Virus record (IMG/VR): IMGVR_UViG_3300032242_002454
Location: 62,001-126,000 of that record
Strand: one strand, 5' to 3'
From: a virus
DNA: 64,000 nt
Position 1 is the stretch's first letter. Each line of letters opens with the position of its first letter. The notes below the pieces were generated by a model. The model was not told where the DNA came from, ran no database searches, and was given only the letters and a program-made list of their open reading frames with translations. The position numbers and the translations under genes were made by a program. Of this stretch, positions 13,001 to 18,765 are shown in pieces.

Positions 13001-13090
13001 AGTAGTGATAACACTCTCTGGGTCAGTTGCTTGTGTAATAACCAAATACTTTAATGGTTGTATATCTTCTTCTATTCTAACTATGCTCAT
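1019..13090 (-). CDS. Giant 4023-residue tail adhesin / fibre
   Basis: This is by far the largest gene in the window. In order it shows an N-terminal segment shared with the neighbouring fibre, a short collagen-like stretch (about residues 50-67, GAQGDTGLTGPQGPPGKDG), and fibre repeats with LYYDGSK and LLDG motifs. A run of YadA-head-like repeats (IAAGSNNKI, LAIGSNNIV) follows at about 630-700. Two cadherin-like segments lie near 1170-1280 (FDYETKSSYKIRVRSTD; NTIAENLPIGTTIGTLS). The remaining 2700 residues are Ser/Thr/Gly/Asn-rich beta-sandwich-like repeats with very few charged residues. It is likely a virion adhesin at the tail tip or on fibres. The start overlaps the stop of the upstream gene by 4 bases (ATGA type). 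The function is inferred from domain types; no enzymatic motif was seen. Confidence 0.8.
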   Translation of the reverse strand: MSIVRIEEDIQPLKYLVITQATDPESVITTNVVISDTRLSRVNLISIEKGAQGDTGLTGPQGPPGKDGIVFDKLPINSGGTNNTTFNSGNIIYFDGSKLSSSPYSVDSLLNAINSSAAITGVINGSGLYKSATGNTVTLGANIGDGLSINGTNQIVVDDTIVRKVELSLGNIDGIVPIAKGGTNNQVFTSNKLLYYDGSKISSFPLNTGSIVLSGTKIDIIAGSGLTGGGLVNLPSGSVVLNIGSSNDILVENTSISLSTTGTPGTYSKITTDSKGRVISGSSLSSSDILSILGYTPWHPGNDGSGSGLDADLLDGLHASAFFDLGNQTGTLNPNSLPIQTTAGTFTKVTVNNKGIVVNGIDNNYFDIVNALGYRPVSTTGDTINGSLQVNGNINLNADELLIKDNLPTIGTNSSIILPSEPRGFSFLYGGATLRTGILAYYPSNKELRLITDITSDTGNINGGSSSNAFRDDIDGGNADSVYLMGNITGDTSVVLLRSVGDSSYVSRINDQIVSGIKTFAKRITVNEYISILPSFGQTAPPLYVGSNTGLVYNFNSDLLDGNHGIYYTDASNMTGLFSYNKVEFDNLDGTADYIPRFDSRTADPSRTISNSIIRQKADTTAIIIDNDANLYVGNSNSGSFLSNNSIAAGSNNKIYQDSSLAIGSNNIVSGDNSIALNYGSKTLKDKSIAAGNYGYTWASNQFSFGAFSETDSNNTIAQGQYSTIALGLPGSQTNGNWVAMTPNISIPKNKTIAYNIEVLLNKAAGTGAALFVFNSGLVKNMTYRDPNDITILRNTTRVLRSPNKQEIYNDSQYRRHYYHYLLDLDETNTIQNLDVSRTPLPTNTLAPQNTEVLYKYTPEYLTLGGAYEKTNDGKVIVTLNKPYSDGWFYQNSSDTKIFVKSYNHGLVSGCLVDLNMVSGYIYRPLSKKYKAIDIIDKHNFTVSEHSWNGYMVNNSLFVLDPNKIQETEELNSIKISGNIYTNGNTLTNPFTSPIGSLASGMFISFGPDQDKYPASLIQTGIITSVTNDTITFSPSFTGTYLGSSIYNIGFCKLDKYSRYVFDTTKTFQFNLGTYGYQNISNISGVIDTTYCGVPTIGIFVSGLTSNFSGTPVIATPASTNSGTLTLIPKRNYQARYNRSASTFNVYEGIYTQYQASNGTSRITVFNKELGPIDLPSAPFTYSLVCGEGSNDNSSFSIQNDKLVSAQSFDYETKSSYKIRVRSTDRSDRITEKPLIITIGDITGAAIQDDNDHLNSSNYSFNLTNILLSNNTIAENLPIGTTIGTLSTIGGYSPYLEFSTASNSFNGVLVSGSNVISECGSYSQAYPTTTLYGDPYALVTGLAISTSHTGLPYATISGVVAPVSISGFTQYSGYIISGCSPSPIGSMFSGMKLYSSLSGWNPESRVVSLTSNSITLNLPFTGTQTIPVGISVNTLGRSFVLNNTFVGSGIVSAMVTYSGAKPHNDNYYPSGLQIFSSTVTSGRCPTTVSQYHTYGFSTETNEYTASPGYYLTGIVYFYTNVGKSEISLSLPENPYLENNEHSTFLNFINSSYGSVPLDDTYTNISGLNNNNFLVHNTHLYPEIALDSTGVVLVNLDRNHGFKILDSSNINQIPIQFSNPILSNTNRAPKNNLFDIIDITGNKIIVKDSQNYLLSEINSPKYFEQPIRAEYRTNGFNFNGTVFHNSNRIFNIDKNNITSFLKRNSIISNGSPYYIDYKLPISIDRIDDGFILDVTATPGSKILRYCGSSLWNIQLFSGVNLYSNNSLVNGVTIANHTVNTHTLESIALDQNTIESPALTYTFATSSTPGTGIDYTKNYIVRGCSAGSIGLSGYCYFYTVSGIGGYPQTYTFAPAYVGGPSRSASETLSISPSQATIKLINGTSSNTTILFNTSSILHANLINPADAQASGSPFPYALSTDHTRPYSLAMKIPITLNSSTYPRDILEIRATSGCITHIVPSLNSSNEIVYTTERYPVYCYFDLYNIATTGITPDNSLILDSTIPNYGENATKTYAITTSGLPKIFTKDIACLNSYYGLKHSNNYFYNGDTIYIDNLSTPRSYLNIGDQLTILQYNNNPAFGSGVSKSIRVTHSNSRNTAFSGININGNDSIILDNLSFPKKYGFTNPLGLTLTDTLPTTGTLSFIGSVSGYCNIPFSNNIYYHTYGGSTASWPMDPSGEVVPNPVTGIYSIGVNSTNCMSGTLCIKITPFSNAVFNNIPDAIDRNDLGSIPNFIETNNVSGYIKPLGINKKLYFDFSDDCSEINGSYYVVDKIDSNTFTINIPYNENYFSRSGLVYLIDSDFNIKSNRSPNRDNSFVTSSAQVSIANNLVDSYINSYNNGSKRWKHLVHFNKNINTFGGYNVTFNGINQSQLISLPPDTIKIFQIEYSLDNGSSYSTIGENETLTLPSNKLTIYLRFTLSDGAGKWSNDLTLTAPRINIYGVGTYNIDSANMTYNTTTKKWSIVAIIENINQIVDHKDITLTATDETGSVSTHIFLTSKVIPEIKFPIPVYAYQNSSEWVLPYDIKKLPSTPITITASGYPGSSSYLYNETLDNSENVKILAGPAGSVTGVFHPTITIRDFATSEVLSSQSGIITVLPLTASVPYSIQPQNLDDDIYLNITTGNSQSFVFYVPSDTNTGDTNLVVTFAQNSHYTITPVIEYSTSSKRYRVKATVNGTAGYYGSQNITINISQPTYGSDGSTTWTRYSYNKAVNFTLYTNLQINKTQLIEPLTFDIEEPWAIQFKVDNGIGAFRPDKPPRVRLSNLPTIGSYDTQPLEYLFISSYDDIEKKWNFIAFAKKDSFGRYRKTTGEYLVKIYAEDDYSTNYETVRLLFTRSPYLDNIKNIIYSTPNNPYLSLIDVKEPTSETSAPSVSIPGELKESTINLTKWYNKYDSNLKLWEYAYSGSPITDKWDVDLSISNLNTSLGDSTTSSISLNCKGISTDKLYGIAKLNLIELDSNTISSLSSAMEPLQIINVVDPYYRATEGSAWSITFSTSGGLSNPNYPPTIRFSGLPSPCTGYDPKFATELQNSCFSSKKWDNFNKKWDFGFVGIPLCNISGLKSFSITAIDTDTTQNIYLDSDIAYASILYSTLDSIGATHPAPEIVEAPLQQAQNPIQLYPKCGDVAIDRYYNFGIKNRGACPIPTGITGWIVSGSLPSGLNYSISFPGGSPSAPWNNLSSGTLRVYGVPQTFASGGLYSEKFTFTVYDARNKSDSKQLTFTDISTANPASPLNIIVYFENEKPAYTPKSNNIGGIEQPSGSKALDGGSISTYWPPSDPISLTCTSILPHSNCQTSTFSYSGGGNSRVYITNTRIDISSSSDVYFEFDNNPSNSLNKGYKVQTIGGSGYITIPGNILTTGTGRLVKSSQVSYGTSNLQPFNGTVDTNTANGIMGCGSFKPINFGNTVSTSYGLYGRIKPSFVANIPLSGVFNTNDSLFTGLVITSIPQYSADPSVFTVKTSNCWETGYIRLSGMQIPKPSIELPAPPPSFDVAPFAYNNQPYAVLSRCSYGNSAYERDLAANYRSISINYLISNAVSGIAIASGTVPSIAAGTTNGTPIQFNNILNSGTVFSIFLNNTPEKFPTYKYNAIPYLENEYFWVHKGGNRDDNPTQTSFPPIIMTGIRNNISCLSGVPISGYSIRAIGGYIPYSGGSQKVPFYQLPNNTVWRSYDYAPSFTGILQKKLNDKVLIGTYQHSGFLGGVNGQKINISLPAGFDSNNYVLLTFSGDLSFSTGIVLSNTYANTISLPFERQGLSVSGLVIASDKCVIQSVNNGTVTINHNNLTYSVGDYIDILDGSSASTENNSILPSNYKLSIVGGNSTTLTASFSGPSNYPFMSGLFVSGFYDLRKNYYDQIQIRNIAYSNKEGEWRFSLSGTPIGLYKDYIYKMISLENPNLPAFSGTSLTPKKYTVEYPLFINKPIQIILPNPNISKNNGAWSLSFEIEGGLRPVYSNTPEILINGNMCNFTRKLNIQDMTDNYNSSTDRLSITLSGINSIGYDWRNTSNFSLKVYDDTGFDTQTVNLTSP

Positions 13091-13527
13091 TGGTTACAGG
13101 TTCCACAATCATTCTGTGTGTTAGTATTACAATCAAATACGTCGTTGTCAGGAACATTTCTTGAAATCAATGACACATTACCCTGTAAAATACGAAATAC
13201 TTTTTTACCTCCACCAGTATACAAATCATTAGGCTCCTGTAGTTCAAAATCATATTTAGCAGAATTAAATGAGTAGTTGGCTGTTGCTGAGGCTGGTATT
13301 TTGAGTATCACCTTCCCCAACAGTGGATCCATTATAAACTCATAGTCTGTAGTACTGGTGTTGGTTATAAAAGTTCTTACTATAGGAGTTGCTTGATCTT
13401 CTATCCAGCGAATACGTGCACACCAATTAGTAATATTAATAGGAATATTAGCATCATCTCTATATTCAAAAGCTATAACAAATGCTGTGCCTTTTTCTAT
13501 AGTGAAATTGTAGTCTGCTGCTGGCAT
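13087..13527 (-). CDS. Small tail-associated protein, paralogue of 26458-26865
   Basis: 146 residues. The N-terminal pattern (YNFTIEKGTAFVIAFEYRDD..IPINITNWCARIRW) matches the protein at 26458-26865 nearly motif for motif, including the NSAKYDFELQ..DLYTGGGKK segment, so the two are paralogues. This layout (IEQGT.., PINLTGWCARL) is common in small proteins next to phage tail-fibre genes. It may be an adaptor or baseplate component for the fibre encoded just downstream. The C-terminus is Cys-rich (DCNTNTQNDCGTCNQ). Its gene overlaps the giant adhesin gene by 4 bases. Confidence 0.65.
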   Translation of the reverse strand: MPAADYNFTIEKGTAFVIAFEYRDDANIPINITNWCARIRWIEDQATPIVRTFITNTSTTDYEFIMDPLLGKVILKIPASATANYSFNSAKYDFELQEPNDLYTGGGKKVFRILQGNVSLISRNVPDNDVFDCNTNTQNDCGTCNQ

Positions 13528-13542
13528 AATAATCTACTCCCA

Positions 13543-14058
13543 TCATGAATAAAAATATCTTGAACGATAAGTGTTGCCCTGCAAGTATCTTGGGTTGAAC
13601 TTGTTGCCAACAAATGGACTAAGTACCGCAGTAACAGCACTAGCATCTCTTACATTCCAATTAAGAACTAGATCTTGATATAGCGCACATGGGCCGGTTT
13701 CTAATAGGAGCTTTAATCCTTCTAAACTACCTTGTACAGTTAAACTTGCTGGTCCAAGAGAAGCTCTGATACCTTCAGTTGCCGATTTGGTTCTGACTGT
13801 ACTTTGATCAATGATACAAGCACTTTTCAAAGCAACTAAACCGATAAATACATCATCGTGATAATCGAGAGGATCGGGAGTTAATGTACCATTAGATACA
13901 TCCACAGTATATTGGTTATCTAGAGTAACCTCAAATTGAACATATTTTGATGCAACAGTTATGACCTGAATCAATCTTTCATCACTATAAACTGGCTGAT
14001 CTGTAAGGTCATTAATTAATGTGCGTACAATAAGTGGTATTTCAATAGACCAGCTCAT
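13543..14058 (-). CDS. Putative head-tail connector or neck protein
   Basis: 171 residues. The N-terminus (SIEIPLIVRTLINDLTDQPVYSDERLIQVITVASKYVQFEV) has the helical, LI..D....YSDE.L...I..A..YV pattern seen in phage connector/adaptor proteins, but this is a fold-level impression only. It is followed 15 bases later by the paralogous tail protein and preceded by a 97-base gap holding a GGTGTATTAAAG motif that may be its promoter. It could equally be another tail-completion protein. Confidence 0.5.
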   Translation of the reverse strand: MSWSIEIPLIVRTLINDLTDQPVYSDERLIQVITVASKYVQFEVTLDNQYTVDVSNGTLTPDPLDYHDDVFIGLVALKSACIIDQSTVRTKSATEGIRASLGPASLTVQGSLEGLKLLLETGPCALYQDLVLNWNVRDASAVTAVLSPFVGNKFNPRYLQGNTYRSRYFYS

Positions 14059-14090
14059 AATTTGATCCTTTTATGTGTATTAGGGCTATT

Positions 14091-14102
14091 CTTTAATACA
14101 CC
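14091..14102 (-). promoter_or_regulatory. Candidate late promoter motif GGTGTATTAAAG
   Basis: Minus-strand GGTGTATTAAAG lies about 33 bases upstream of the 13543-14058 gene. It is one of nine GTGTAT sites placed just upstream of late or HNH genes. It may be the -10-like target of the phage sigma factor at 36950-37606. Confidence 0.3.
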
Positions 14103-14155
14103 TTATAGTAGAGACTGTGGTTTTTAAAATTAATTGGCTAATCAACTAGTAAACT

Positions 14156-14359
14156 TTATTGAAGCGATATTTCTGGTACTATATTAATTTTTTGACATTC
14201 AATAAGATATTCATCATAACTTGTTCCTTGCCAATAGATCGTCCATCCATCTCCAACAGTGGTTACTTGATCAACTCCTGTAACACCATCTCCGTAATTT
14301 GTTCCATTAGTGATAATCCAATAAGTGGGATTAGCTGGTTTGACAATCTCTTCACCCAT
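14156..14359 (-). CDS. Small hypothetical protein in the virion gene region
   Basis: 67 residues with no recognised family; Gly/Thr/Trp-rich (TNGTNYGDGVTG, WTIYWQGTSYDEY). It looks like a small beta-rich structural domain. A TATAATAAAGG stretch and TGGTGTATGA lie directly upstream on the minus strand, and GG of AAAGGAAAA is a plausible ribosome-binding site. It diverges from the plus-strand glycosyltransferase gene. Confidence 0.55.
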   Translation of the reverse strand: MGEEIVKPANPTYWIITNGTNYGDGVTGVDQVTTVGDGWTIYWQGTSYDEYLIECQKINIVPEISLQ

Positions 14360-14380
14360 AAATTTTCCTTTATTATAGAG

Positions 14381-14390
14381 TCATACACCA
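14381..14390 (-). promoter_or_regulatory. Candidate late promoter motif TGGTGTATGA
   Basis: Located 22 bases upstream of the 67-residue gene, followed by CTCTATAATAAAGG. Same GTGTAT family as the other late-gene sites; the TATAAT could also act as an ordinary -10. Confidence 0.3.
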
Positions 14391-14409
14391 CACAGTGATT
14401 AATAGATCA

Positions 14410-14420
14410 GGTGTATTATA
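14410..14420 (+). promoter_or_regulatory. Candidate late promoter motif GGTGTATTATA
   Basis: Plus-strand GGTGTATTATA, 22 bases upstream of the chosen start (14443) of the glycosyltransferase. This would let the plus-strand island be expressed with the late genes around it. Confidence 0.35.
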
Positions 14421-14442
14421 TGATACGGACACAGGATACCAA

Positions 14443-15156
14443 ATGATGATTTCGTATTGTTCTCAGATTAAGAATAGGTTTTATCAATTTCAACAAACTT
14501 TTTATCATAATATAAATCATATCAAGAATAATCCAGATACTGAATGGATCATTGTGGATTGTGATTCAAAGGATGGATTATATGAGCATATGTTGAAGTT
14601 TGGAATCTATGATAGAGTTCATTACCATAGAACATTAAATTATCATAGCTATTCGATTCCAGTTGCTAAAAATTTAGCGGTGAGGTTGAGTGCTGGGGAT
14701 TATGTTTTTAATTTGGATATTGACAACTATATTGGAAATGCCACAAGTCAAATAAAAAGTCTTGGAACAAAAACAGGAGTATGTTGTGATATTTTCAAAC
14801 GCGGAGTTTATGGTAGAATAGGTTGTTCTAGAAAAGTTTTTAATATGGTGGGTGGTTATGATGAATCTTTTTTACCAGCTGGAAAACATGATATGGATTT
14901 TATGGCTAGATGTAAATTAATTAATTATTACTTTAAACATATCCCGTGCCTGATTAATCCTATTTTAAATTCTAAAAGAGAAACAACTCTTAATACTGGT
15001 AGTGATATGGATTGGGAAACTATGAATTCTCTGAATGGAGAAAAAATGAAATATAATCTAGAAAATAAAATTCATTATCCAAATACAAAATTTACAAGCT
15101 GCGATTTAGAGTACAATTTTACTAAAAAAATTACACTATCTGAGGAGATAATATAA
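14443..15156 (+). CDS. Family-2-like glycosyltransferase
   Basis: 237 residues from ATG 14443. An upstream in-frame GTG at 14395 exists, but the conserved fold starts at MMISYCSQIKNRFYQFQQTF. The GT-A pattern is clear: an NR near the N-terminus, EWIIVDCDSKDG, AKNLAVRLSAGDYVFNLDIDNY with a DID (DxD-type) metal/nucleotide-sugar site, and GGYDESFLPAGKHDMDF as the acceptor-side motif. It would transfer a sugar from a nucleotide donor. It lies on the plus strand inside a minus-strand fibre cluster, and its stop abuts the alginate-lyase start (ATAATG overlap region), so the two form one unit. The acceptor is unknown; fibre proteins or host glycans are both possible. Confidence 0.8.
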   Translation: MMISYCSQIKNRFYQFQQTFYHNINHIKNNPDTEWIIVDCDSKDGLYEHMLKFGIYDRVHYHRTLNYHSYSIPVAKNLAVRLSAGDYVFNLDIDNYIGNATSQIKSLGTKTGVCCDIFKRGVYGRIGCSRKVFNMVGGYDESFLPAGKHDMDFMARCKLINYYFKHIPCLINPILNSKRETTLNTGSDMDWETMNSLNGEKMKYNLENKIHYPNTKFTSCDLEYNFTKKITLSEEII

Positions 15157-16268
15157 TGCTATTAACATTAAATAAGAATCGAATGGACCAACTAACTCCT
15201 GACCAAATAGCATTTTATCAAGGACAATGTGGAGATCTTCTCAATGTCTCACTACCAAGTATCACACAAAATCCTGCTGAACTAAAACAAAAAACAGGAG
15301 CTAATAATTTTACAAGTTTAGCTCCATACTATCATCCAGACCCAAACTCTCCAACAGGGTTTCCTTATATTCGAATTGATGGAACTAGAAATCTAGAGTC
15401 TAGAAAAAGTTCTGATAGTCCATATTTAAATTCTTTATTATCTTTAGTTTCTTCAGCATCTACTTTATATTACTATACTAAATCTGAAGATTATGCAATC
15501 AAAGTTATGGAAGCTCTTCAAGTTTTCTTTCTTAATGAAAATACTAAAATGAATCCTAGTATGACGTATAGTGGATTAGTTATTGGAGATAATATGGATG
15601 ATTTGCGTATTAGAGGGGCAATTATTGATAGTAACATACTATCTATATTGCCAGATTTTATTGAACTACTTAAACCTAGTCTACATTGGACAACTGAGCT
15701 AGACAATGGAATGGTTTCATGGTTTGACTCATTAAGCGATTGGTTCAAAACTAATCCTAGAGGAGTCTTGCAAGCTAGCTATAGCCATAATATTAAAACC
15801 TCTTATATGAAACAATTATGTTCTTATCTTTGTGCTTGTGGAAAAGAAGCTGAAGCACGAACTTATTTAGAAAATAATTTAACAGCTTTACTAAGTGCTC
15901 AAATAGATATGGATGGTAAACAGATCTTAGAAATGAACAGAGTAAAAAATAGACATTATAGCAATTTTAATCTTACACTACTGGTTAATTTAGCTACTAT
16001 ATCTAAATCTTTAGGAATTGATGTATGGAACTATGAAGATAGTGAGGGCAAGGGCAGTATTAAGAAGGCTATGAAATATTTAGCCTATTATTATCTCCAT
16101 CCTACAGAATGGACTACTTCTGATGAAACTAATAATTCTGCTATGACAAGAGCATGGTTACAAGCTGGGGTAGAGTTATATGATGATCAGATATTGCAAG
16201 ATGCCTTCAAAGAAGTTAAGATTTATAATTTTACTAGTGTACCAGACTATATTTGTTTACCTAATTAG
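15156..16268 (+). CDS. Alginate lyase family (PL5-like) polysaccharide lyase
   Basis: 370 residues, close to the PL5 family size. PL5-like blocks are YIRIDGTRNLESRKSSDSPY near the N-terminus and RGAIIDSNILSILPDFIELL in the middle. A histidine motif, ASYSHNIKTSYMKQL, stands in place of the usual NNHGTWY. The SAQIDMDGKQILEMNRVKNR segment is followed by HYSNFNLTLLVNLATISKSLGIDVW. The His of SHN and Tyr of HYSNFNL would be the catalytic pair. No signal peptide is evident, consistent with a virion-borne or lysis-released depolymerase. The family cleaves mannuronate-rich alginate by beta-elimination. The altered NNH motif leaves the exact substrate open. The stop overlaps the stop of the convergent minus-strand gene. 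Confidence 0.8.
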   Translation: MLLTLNKNRMDQLTPDQIAFYQGQCGDLLNVSLPSITQNPAELKQKTGANNFTSLAPYYHPDPNSPTGFPYIRIDGTRNLESRKSSDSPYLNSLLSLVSSASTLYYYTKSEDYAIKVMEALQVFFLNENTKMNPSMTYSGLVIGDNMDDLRIRGAIIDSNILSILPDFIELLKPSLHWTTELDNGMVSWFDSLSDWFKTNPRGVLQASYSHNIKTSYMKQLCSYLCACGKEAEARTYLENNLTALLSAQIDMDGKQILEMNRVKNRHYSNFNLTLLVNLATISKSLGIDVWNYEDSEGKGSIKKAMKYLAYYYLHPTEWTTSDETNNSAMTRAWLQAGVELYDDQILQDAFKEVKIYNFTSVPDYICLPN

Positions 16269-18376
16269 GTAAAATACAGAACAATACCACCAGCAGCACC
16301 ATTTGTTGAAACACTTGTTGATCCAGTACCCTTAAATCCTGCATTTAAACTTGAGCCTGAAAGTGTTACGGCAGCAACTCTACCTTGGAAATCTAACACA
16401 CCACCAGCATTAAATGATCTATTAAAATCTCCGCCTGTACCAGTACTATCAGCAAATATTGCACCTCCAGTACCAGTAATAGTAACTCCTCCATAAGTTA
16501 ATGTTGTATTCCCACCAGCAGTAGCAGAAGCACCAGCATTATCTCCAGCAACACCAAATGCTCCTACCACATAAGTAATTGTAGCTCCACCAGTCACAGA
16601 ATAAGTTTTTACAGCTTCACCTCCATTGCCTCCATCGGATTGAGCGCCACAACCAGATGAATCCTTAGTACCACCACCACCACCACCAATAACCCAAGCT
16701 TTCATACTTGTGGCTCCAGTTGGTACTGTACGACTAGTTCCAGAAGTTATCACATAAGCTACTGGAGAGAATGAGGCTGCTACTGGAGTTACACTACTAC
16801 TATTAGCTGAATAACTACCAGTTCCTGCCGAATTAACAGCAGCAACTCTAAAGATATAAGATGTACTATTGGTTAGTCCTGTTACTGTTATAGAAGCTGT
16901 AGCTGAAGCTGAGTGACTGAATGTTGTCCAACTTGAGCCAGAATTGCTACTGTATTGTACTGTATAATCGCTTATTGCTGCTCCATTATTATAAGTTGGA
17001 GCTGTCCATGTTAAAGAAACTTGAGCATTGCCAGCGGTTCCAGCTACTGAAGTTGGAGCATCCGGAGCCGCAGTTGTTGTTCCTCCATCTGTTATAGTCC
17101 AACCATAAGTTACTAAAGCTGCCCTCGCCGTAGCAGCAGCACTGCTACTTCCATAATAAGTATTAGATCCAAAACTTGGCCTTAGATCAGTTCTATAATT
17201 AGCTTTGTTAGTATTTAAAGCTATATAGAAAGCATTTAGATTCGTTGTTCCAAAAGTAGAATTAGTTGCCAAAAAATTATCAAAACTTGCTGTGGCATTA
17301 AGTCCTCTAATATTCCAAGAACTAATATCTTGACTAAAAGCTGTGGCTCCTTGAAACATACCAGCCATATTTTGAACACCACTAACGCTCCAAGATCCTA
17401 TATTTTGATTAAAAGGAGTTTGGAAAAACATACCAGCCATATTTGTTACAGAGTTAATATTCCAATTAGTAATATTTCCATTAAAAAGCGCTGCTTGATA
17501 AAACATATTGTTCATATTAGTAACTTTACTAACATTCCAAGAATTGAGGTTTTGATTAAATTTAGTAGAAACATAAAACATTTGGCTCATATTTATAGCG
17601 CTACTAACATCCCATTGTCCTATGTCTTGATTAAATCCATTAGTATATACTTGATTAAACATATTACTAAAATTTGTTACTTTACTAACATCCCAAGAGC
17701 CTAGTGGTTGATTAAAACCAGATTGACCGAACATACTATTCATAGCTGTAACTTTTTTAGTATTCCAACTATTCAAAGGTCTATTAAAAATAGACGCTCC
17801 ACTAAAAGTTGAACTCATATCAGTAATATTACTAGTATCCCAATAACATACTGAACTATCATTAAAATTAGTGCAAGATTGGAACATGCTTGTCAATAGA
17901 GTAAATGTTCTTGGAATTTGATTAGGAACATTTTTAAGATTAGAACAACCATTAAATGTGCAAGCTGTTAATTTTGAAAGATTGCCAAAAGATAAACAAC
18001 TTACCAATTTACCTCTTCCTGTCATTGAAGTAAAAGAGATACTACTTAATGTTCCACCAATTTGAACAATATATCGCCCCTTGCTAGAATAGGTGTGGGT
18101 TTTTGTTCCGGTCGTTTTAAAAACTTCTCTAGTTCCATCTCCCCAATCTACAAAAACATCAACCGTAGAACCTAAAGAAAAACTAAAAATATAGTCTGAC
18201 TCTAATGATGTATCAATCAAAAAAACCAAATTGTCATAATTAATACCAACACCTCTATTCTGGGATTGTCCTTGGGGTACTAAAATACTACTAGCAATAT
18301 TAGTAGTAGATAATATACTAGAACTAACAGTAGAATTAGTTTGTAAAGATGTTATATTAAAAAGACCATTATTCAC
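16265..18376 (-). CDS. PKD / DUF285-repeat / FN3 / Gly-rich tail fibre protein
   Basis: 703 residues from a GTG at 18376. That start overlaps the upstream stop (GTGA) and has GGAG 7 bases upstream; the longer frame to 18442 lies inside the preceding gene. The N-terminus has a PKD-like strand (VFVDWGDGTREVFKTTGTKTHTY). It is followed by about eight BspA/DUF285 leucine-rich-type repeats of the form WDVSKVTNFSNMF / WNVSKVTNMNNMF. Then comes a fibronectin type III domain (PDAPTSVAGTAGNAQVSLTW to TSYIFRVAAVNSAGTG). The C-terminus is glycine-rich (WVIGGGGGG...GGIVLYFT) and shared with the 22400-23866 protein. This is a surface-adhesion architecture, probably part of the tail fibre set. Confidence 0.8.
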   Translation of the reverse strand: MNNGLFNITSLQTNSTVSSSILSTTNIASSILVPQGQSQNRGVGINYDNLVFLIDTSLESDYIFSFSLGSTVDVFVDWGDGTREVFKTTGTKTHTYSSKGRYIVQIGGTLSSISFTSMTGRGKLVSCLSFGNLSKLTACTFNGCSNLKNVPNQIPRTFTLLTSMFQSCTNFNDSSVCYWDTSNITDMSSTFSGASIFNRPLNSWNTKKVTAMNSMFGQSGFNQPLGSWDVSKVTNFSNMFNQVYTNGFNQDIGQWDVSSAINMSQMFYVSTKFNQNLNSWNVSKVTNMNNMFYQAALFNGNITNWNINSVTNMAGMFFQTPFNQNIGSWSVSGVQNMAGMFQGATAFSQDISSWNIRGLNATASFDNFLATNSTFGTTNLNAFYIALNTNKANYRTDLRPSFGSNTYYGSSSAAATARAALVTYGWTITDGGTTTAAPDAPTSVAGTAGNAQVSLTWTAPTYNNGAAISDYTVQYSSNSGSSWTTFSHSASATASITVTGLTNSTSYIFRVAAVNSAGTGSYSANSSSVTPVAASFSPVAYVITSGTSRTVPTGATSMKAWVIGGGGGGTKDSSGCGAQSDGGNGGEAVKTYSVTGGATITYVVGAFGVAGDNAGASATAGGNTTLTYGGVTITGTGGAIFADSTGTGGDFNRSFNAGGVLDFQGRVAAVTLSGSSLNAGFKGTGSTSVSTNGAAGGIVLYFT

Positions 18377-18756
18377 AAATCTGCTCCGAGTGCTGTCACA
18401 TGAGTAGTTTGTGCAACACTGGTTGTGACTCTCACAGACCAAGAAGCACTAGGAAGAATTAAGTTTGTATATAATGTACTAACTCTAGACTGTTGGACTG
18501 TTGAGCTACCTGTAGCAGCAGCAACGGTGACTTCATCAAATAACCAGTATGTTGATCCATCATAAAGAAATATTCTAACAATAGCAGCAGCGGATGTTGC
18601 TGCATTTTTAACTACTATTTCATTGATTTTTGTTCCTGTTGAAGCTCCAGTTATTAAAGTGCCCACGTTTGTAGGTGCTGTATAACTAGAATCAGCAGTA
18701 GCAATTGAAACTGCTGCAACTCTTGGTGTAACTGCGAAAACTGGACTAGCTGCCAT
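18373..18756 (-). CDS. Small Ala/Thr-rich structural protein
   Basis: 127 residues, low charge, Ala/Ser/Thr/Val-rich (AAVSIATADSSYTAPTNVGTL; SAAAIVRIFLYDGSTYWLFDE). The pattern resembles small beta-sandwich virion proteins encoded next to fibre genes, but I cannot name a family. Its stop overlaps the GTG start of the next gene by 4 bases, implying translational coupling. Its ATG follows AACTCC/GGAGTT 7 bases upstream. Confidence 0.6.
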   Translation of the reverse strand: MAASPVFAVTPRVAAVSIATADSSYTAPTNVGTLITGASTGTKINEIVVKNAATSAAAIVRIFLYDGSTYWLFDEVTVAAATGSSTVQQSRVSTLYTNLILPSASWSVRVTTSVAQTTHVTALGADL

Positions 18757-18765
18757 GATAAACTC

